From NCBI GenBank assembly GCA_037179515.1, contig JAXCGZ010007567.1, positions 147,001 through 211,000 of the forward strand: a stretch of DNA of 64,000 nt, written 5' to 3'. Positions 59,845-64,000 of the stretch are shown in pieces. Made by a program: the position numbers and the translations under genes. The first letter of the stretch is position 1, and each line of letters begins with the position of its first letter. Origin of the DNA: Halocaridina rubra (lineage: Eukaryota > Arthropoda > Malacostraca > Decapoda > Atyidae). The notes under the pieces were generated by a model, which was not told where the DNA came from, made no database searches, and was given only the letters and a program-made list of their open reading frames with translations.

Positions 59845-61923
59845 CAGGGTGAAAGAAAGAGAAGTTTGGGAGTTAGGGGAGGAATGGGGGTTGATGAAAG
59901 AATGTTTTGTGGGACATGCAAGTGATGTGTGTGGAAAGAGGTTTGTTGGAGGTGGCATGAGGAGGGGCAGCGAAAGGTGGAATGAAGGGATGAAAATGAA
60001 GGTGGAAGAGAAAAAGAGGGCTTTTGAGGAATGGCTGCAGTGTAAAAGCAGGGAGAAGTATGAAAGATATAGTGAGAAAAATGTGGAAACCAAGCAGAAG
60101 GTAGAGGAAGAGAAGAGGTTGGCAAATGTTAGGTGGGGACAGGAATTTAGTAGGTCATATGAGGAGAATAAAAAGAAGTTTTGGAAAGAAGTGAAGAGAG
60201 TAAGGAAGGGTGGATCGAGGATGGAAGAGACAGTGAAAGATGTGAATGGACAGATGCTAGGAGGGAACGATGCAAGGAAAAGATGAGCAGAATATTTTGA
60301 GTGCTTGCTGAATGTTGAGGAAGATAGAGAAGCAGCAATAGAGGCAGTGGAGGGAGGGTGAACAAGGGCCAGTAACTGGTGATGAAAATGAGAGAGAGAT
60401 TACAAAAGAGGAGGTGAAAAGGGCATTGTATGAAGCGAAAGCAGGTAAAGCACCTGGAATGGATGGTGTGAGAGCGGAGATGTTGAAAGAAGGGGGTGTG
60501 ACTGCATTGGAATGGTTAGTGAGAGTGTTTAATATATGCTTTATGTTTTCATTGGTGCCTGTGGAATGGGTGATTGCCTGTATAGTGCCCCTATACAAAG
60601 GTAAGGGAGATGTGTATGAATGCAGTAATTTTAGGGGTATAAGTTTGTTGAGTGTGGTAGGAAAAGTGTATGGTAGGATACTGATTAATAGGATTAGGGA
60701 TAAGACAGAATATGTGATCACGGAAGTGCAGAGTGGTTTTAGGAGAGGTAGAGGTTGTATAGATCAGATTTTTATAGTTAGGCAGTTATGTGAGAAATAT
60801 TTAGCAAAGGGTAAGGATGTGTATTTTGCATTGTTGGATCTGGAGAAAGCATATGATAGAGTTGATAGAGAGGCTATGTGGAATGTTTTGAGATTATATA
60901 GAATTAATGGTAAATTGTTGCATGCAGTGAAGAGTTTGTATGAGGGCAGTAGAGCTTGTGTTAGGGTAGGGAATGAAGTGAGTGAGTGGTTTCCAGTGAG
61001 TGTGGGACTGAGATTGGGATGTGTGATGTCACCATGGCTGTTCAATTTGTATATTGATGGAGTTGTAAGAGAGGTGAATGAGTGAGTGCGTGGTCGAGGT
61101 TTGAGAATGGTAGATGGGGATGATAACGAGTGGGAGCTGAATCAGTTGCTGTTTGCAGATGATACTGTGGTGGTGGCAGATTCAGAGGAAAAGCTATGTC
61201 AGTTAGTGTCAGAATTTGGAATGGTGTGTGAGAGAAGGAAGTTGCGAGTGAATGTGGGAAAGAGTAAGGTTATGAGGTGTACAAGAAATGAAGATGGTGC
61301 TGGATTGCATGTTATATTGAATGGGGAGACACTTGAGGAGGTTAATCAGTTTAAGTATTTAGGCTCGGTTATAGCTGCAAATGGTGGTGTGGAAGCAGAT
61401 GTGTGTCACAGAGTGAATGAAGGATGTAAAGTGTTGAGTGCATTGAAAGGAGTGATGAAGAATAGAGGGTTGGAAAATGAATGTTAAGAAAGTTTTGTAT
61501 GAGAAAGTGGTTGTGCCATCTGTGATGTATGGATCGGAGTTATGGGGTATGAAAGTAAGTGAGAGACGGAAACTAAATGTGTTTGAGATGAAATGCCTGA
61601 GGAGTATGATTGGTGTATTTCGATTGGATAGGGTTAGGAATGAAGTGGTGAGAGCAAGAATGGGTGTGAGGAGAGAAATTGCAGCTAGAGTAGATATGAA
61701 TGTTCTGAGATGGTTTGGCCATGTGGAAAGGATGGATGATGAAAGGCTGCTGAAAAAGGTGATGAATGCGAGAGTTGGTGGGAGAAATGCTAGAGGAAGG
61801 CCTAGGTTTGGATGGATGGATGGAGTAAGGAGAGCCCTGAATGATAGGAGGATGGATGTGAGGGAAGCAAGCGAGCGTGCTAGGAATAGGAATGAGTGGC
61901 GAGCGATTGTGATGCAGCTCTGA
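59828..61923 (+). pseudogene. RTE-like ORF, linker, reverse transcriptase and C-terminal domain
   Basis: Successive open segments: linker (59828-60286, NKKKFWKEVKRVRKGGSRME), RT fingers and palm (60414-61085: GKAPGMDGVRAEMLKEGGVT, IVPLYKGKGDVYECSNFRGI, EVQSGFRRGRGCIDQIFIVR, LLDLEKAYDRVDREAMWNVL), catalytic LLFADDTVVVADSEEKLCQL (61086-61487), then LNVFEMKCLRSMIGVFRLDR, VLRWFGHVERMDDERLLKKV and ARGRPRFGWMDGVRRALNDR (61477-61923). Breaks are a stop at 60284, a frameshift before 60414, TGA at 61083 and a one-base shift near 61480. It is the best preserved RT in the window. Confidence 0.9.
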
Positions 61924-62191
61924 TGGGCATCTGCTGTTACCACGGGGCTGCATCTTACAGAGGTAGCCCTGTGGTAGGGGCAGTAGGAGAAGTTGGCAGT
62001 TGTGAAGCAACACAGGTTGTGGAAGAGCCGGGAGGATGGGCTGTGGCACTCCAGCAGTGCCATCTGAACGGTCGCTAGCTCCCTCATCATTGCCCAGAGA
62101 GCAAAGTAATCCCCTTATTGTTTCCCTTTCTTGATGTTGGCTTCCCCCCAATTAGAGGGGGAAACAGCCAAGGGAGATAGATAGATAGATA

Positions 62192-62640
62192 TTAGACCTC
62201 CCCACTCTCATGGTCTTGCTTTAATCTGGGTGGAAATCTTGCATCCAGCTTTCTGACCATTTTCTTACTTTGTATGGGTCTTCCTGTAATCTACTGCAGT
62301 CCTCTCTCTTTCCAGTTTTTCTGAACTACTTTGTGTCATCAGCATACAGGTATATTTCACTTTCATGTTTAATTTCTTCAGGTAGGCCATTGATAAATGA
62401 AATAAACAGTATTGGACCGGGCACTGAACCTTGTTGGACACCACTCGTAACTTCTCTCCATTCAGATGCTACTCCATTCACCATAAGTTCTCTGTTGCCT
62501 TCCTGTCAAGAAGTTCTTTATCCACCCCAGAATGTTTCCCTCAATCCTGTAGGTGTTTACCTTCTCCTTGAGTCTCTTATGTGGTAATCTATCGAAGGCT
62601 TTCATGCAGTCGCAGTAGATAATAATAATAAAAAAAAAAA
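62192..62640 (-). mobile_element. LINE family H, 5' part of remaining copy
   Basis: The minus strand encodes CMKAFDRLPHKRLKEKVNTY, EGNILGWIKNFLTGRQQ, a 'GV-QGSVPGP-LF' type block and EIYLYADDT (catalytic, about 62340), running into the D3 insertion. It continues in 58053-58827. It is 5' truncated at the satellite units. Confidence 0.82.
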
Positions 62641-63205
62641 CATCAACATATATGAAAGCATGAATCATCGTTTGTCCTTGGCCAAAACTCGAACCTAAGA
62701 CACCTAATTAGTGTGCCAAGATGCTACCAACTACACCACTGTTGGTCTAAAAGAAAAAGAATAACTTACAGCTAACTGTTTTGCTAAGAAATAAACTCAT
62801 TCCTTCTGAATACTTGTTGTTCATATTACAGCTTCTTCCCAACATCACTCGTTGTTTCGTGTTTTTATTTAATTCATATCCCATTCTATATAGACATCAG
62901 CAATAATTAAAAAAACCCACACATTAACATATGGACACGTGAATCATATTTTACCCATGGTCGAGAGTCAAACCTAAGTCACTTGATTACTGTGCCAAGG
63001 ATATACCTACTACACCACTGAAGGTCTAAAAGAAGAAGCAAACTTCACAACTAACTGCTGAACTAGGGAGTGAACATATTCTTTCTGAATTCTTTTTGTT
63101 CATATTACAGCTTTTCCAAATCTCAGTTGTAGCTTCGTTTTCACATTTAATTCAAATCCCATGCTATATAGTCATCAATGATAATCAAGCACATTAACAT
63201 ATGTA
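62641..63205 (-). repeat. Two tandem units of the tRNA-like satellite
   Basis: Units of about 270-282 bp, with 'aacatatg'-type starts at 62641, 62922 and 63189. The minus strand shows 'gtgtagttggtagcatctt' and 'cttaggttcgagttttggcc' (A- and B-box-like). Both carry 'ttcatattacagctt' in plus sense. They are diverged relatives of the 41.4-kb array. Confidence 0.78.
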
Positions 63206-63632
63206 TTTGTGGTTTTGTGGAGACAATAGTTTTCATTTATGATTTTGTATAATTTGGATCTGGTAACACTGGTTGGCAACACTGTGCACGACATGTTGTT
63301 TATATTTTCGGCCAAACGATTGGGGATGAAGAGCAGTGCTCGTGGGGCTGTCGAGTTGGTTGAGTTGTGTGATGGATTTGCTTTATTGGATGAGTTGTGA
63401 GATGAAATCGCTTATTATTGAGTTGTGGAGGTTTAGAGGGAGCTCCCAATGTAGGTGTTGATTTCTTTTTGTATGTGGTGGTTTAGAGAAAGGGACAAGA
63501 AATCGGGTTTTGAACAGTTGTGAGTGGACTTTTAACTTCCAACATGTGCAAGTGGAGTTAAGTTGAGGTAAGTGATATATATTATTTTTTCTATCTCGAC
63601 CACAAGCTATCTAGGCCGTCTGAAAATCACTA
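63206..63632. other. Leader of the gag-like retroelement, possible LTR/5' UTR
   Basis: No coding frame. GT-rich text with 'gagttgtg' words precedes the gag-like frame. An LTR cannot be recognised because the other copy would be outside the window. Confidence 0.35.
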
Positions 63633-64000
63633 TGGATGGAAAAAGCAAATTGTGTGGTGAAATGATGAAATCATTTGATGGCCAAGGTGATGTGGTTGCC
63701 TGGCTAAAAAAGGCCGAGTTGGTGGCGAGATTAGTGGAAATTAAGGATTTAGCCAGTTTTATACCTTTGTACCTTGAAGGAGATCCTTTGACTCTGTATC
63801 TCCAAATGAGTGGTGATGATCAGCTAGATGCCAAGAAAATCGCGAGCAGATTAAAGTTGGCCTTCTCACAATGGAAGGCTTAGGAAGGCACACTAGCGAT
63901 TAGCAGGACTGGCAGGATGGAAGGGAGAGGTCTGGCTCAGTCAGTAAAGCTGGCCTTTGTGACTGGTTTCCCAGATCGGATCTCCATGGAACCTCAGCAG
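63632..64000 (+). pseudogene. Gag-like retroelement protein, start, runs off window
   Basis: From MDGKSKLCGEMMKSFDGQGD the frame reads VVAWLKKAELVARLVEIKDL and ASFIPLYLEGDPLTLYLQMS, a 'F-G-gdv-eWl-k-elva-l--i-dla--lPL-L-G-a---y--l' pattern typical of retrotransposon gag-like proteins. It stops at 63883 (TAG), but a neighbouring frame continues the pattern with LAFVTGFPDRISMEPQQ to the window end, so a frameshift breaks this copy. The class (Ty3/gypsy or other) cannot be decided without the pol region. Confidence 0.68.

Larger units (their letters stand above)
58828..62191 (+). mobile_element. RTE-like LINE D3, nearly full length
   Basis: Order: leader (58828-59010, shared with the short element at 2976-3380), endonuclease, linker, reverse transcriptase, C-terminal domain, 3' UTR with a GC hairpin (62139-62169), then a (GATA)n tail (62175-62191). 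It is inserted in LINE H. The coding region is broken by a few frameshifts and stops. Confidence 0.9.

Noticed and set aside
61359..62090. 243- and 192-codon minus-strand frames
   Set aside because: They are shadows of the D3 C-terminal domain. The plus-strand frame carries the recognisable RT motifs.

Overview
This window looks like nuclear DNA of an arthropod, most likely a decapod crustacean. That is an inference from the very many long (TA)n arrays, the dense mix of RTE-like, CR1/jockey-like, pogo/Tigger, hAT and Tc1 relics, and the arthropod-like character of the few host genes. Most open frames are transposase or reverse-transcriptase relics, or (IY)n frames read through TA arrays. Host genes occupy little of the sequence.

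Layout. 1-30.6 kb is almost wholly mobile DNA. It holds a CR1 scrap, a long inverted repeat, a short internally deleted RTE-type element, three pogo/Tigger elements with their transposase relics (T1 and T2 forward, T3 reverse and interrupted by further insertions), four copies of one LINE family (A1-A4, all reverse), two copies of a TA-flanked non-autonomous DNA element (F1, F2) and a Tc1 relic. Nearly every element boundary coincides with a (TA)n array.

30.7-32.8 kb (+) holds the last three exons of a gene whose C-terminus is a PH domain of the FGD (FYVE/RhoGEF/PH) type. 34.8-36.8 kb is an RTE-like LINE copy (D1).

36.8-57.8 kb (-) is the main host locus. MED9, a small NCBP2AS2-like protein, COX17, BANF1 (BAF) and YIPF3 lie head-to-tail on one strand. 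The last four occupy 1.8 kb with gaps of only about 70-150 bp and no AATAAA between them. MED9 exon 3 ends with its stop codon placed against a consensus splice donor, and the next gene starts right after a good acceptor. The arrangement suggests a polycistronic transcription unit. MED9 itself is split into three short exons over 17 kb because its introns carry a tRNA-like 276-bp satellite, an internally deleted Tigger (T5), and a nest of CR1 inside hAT inside another LINE, followed by an RTE-like LINE (D2).

57.8-64 kb lies upstream of MED9. It has one partial satellite unit, a LINE-A tail, a LINE (H) split by a nearly full-length RTE-like element (D3), two more satellite units, and the start of a gag-like retroelement reading frame that runs off the window.

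The TEs are mostly disabled by stops and frameshifts. The nesting gives a relative order of insertion. No rRNA gene, functional tRNA gene or CRISPR array is seen. Exon structures were derived by eye from splice signals and reading frame, without transcript evidence.
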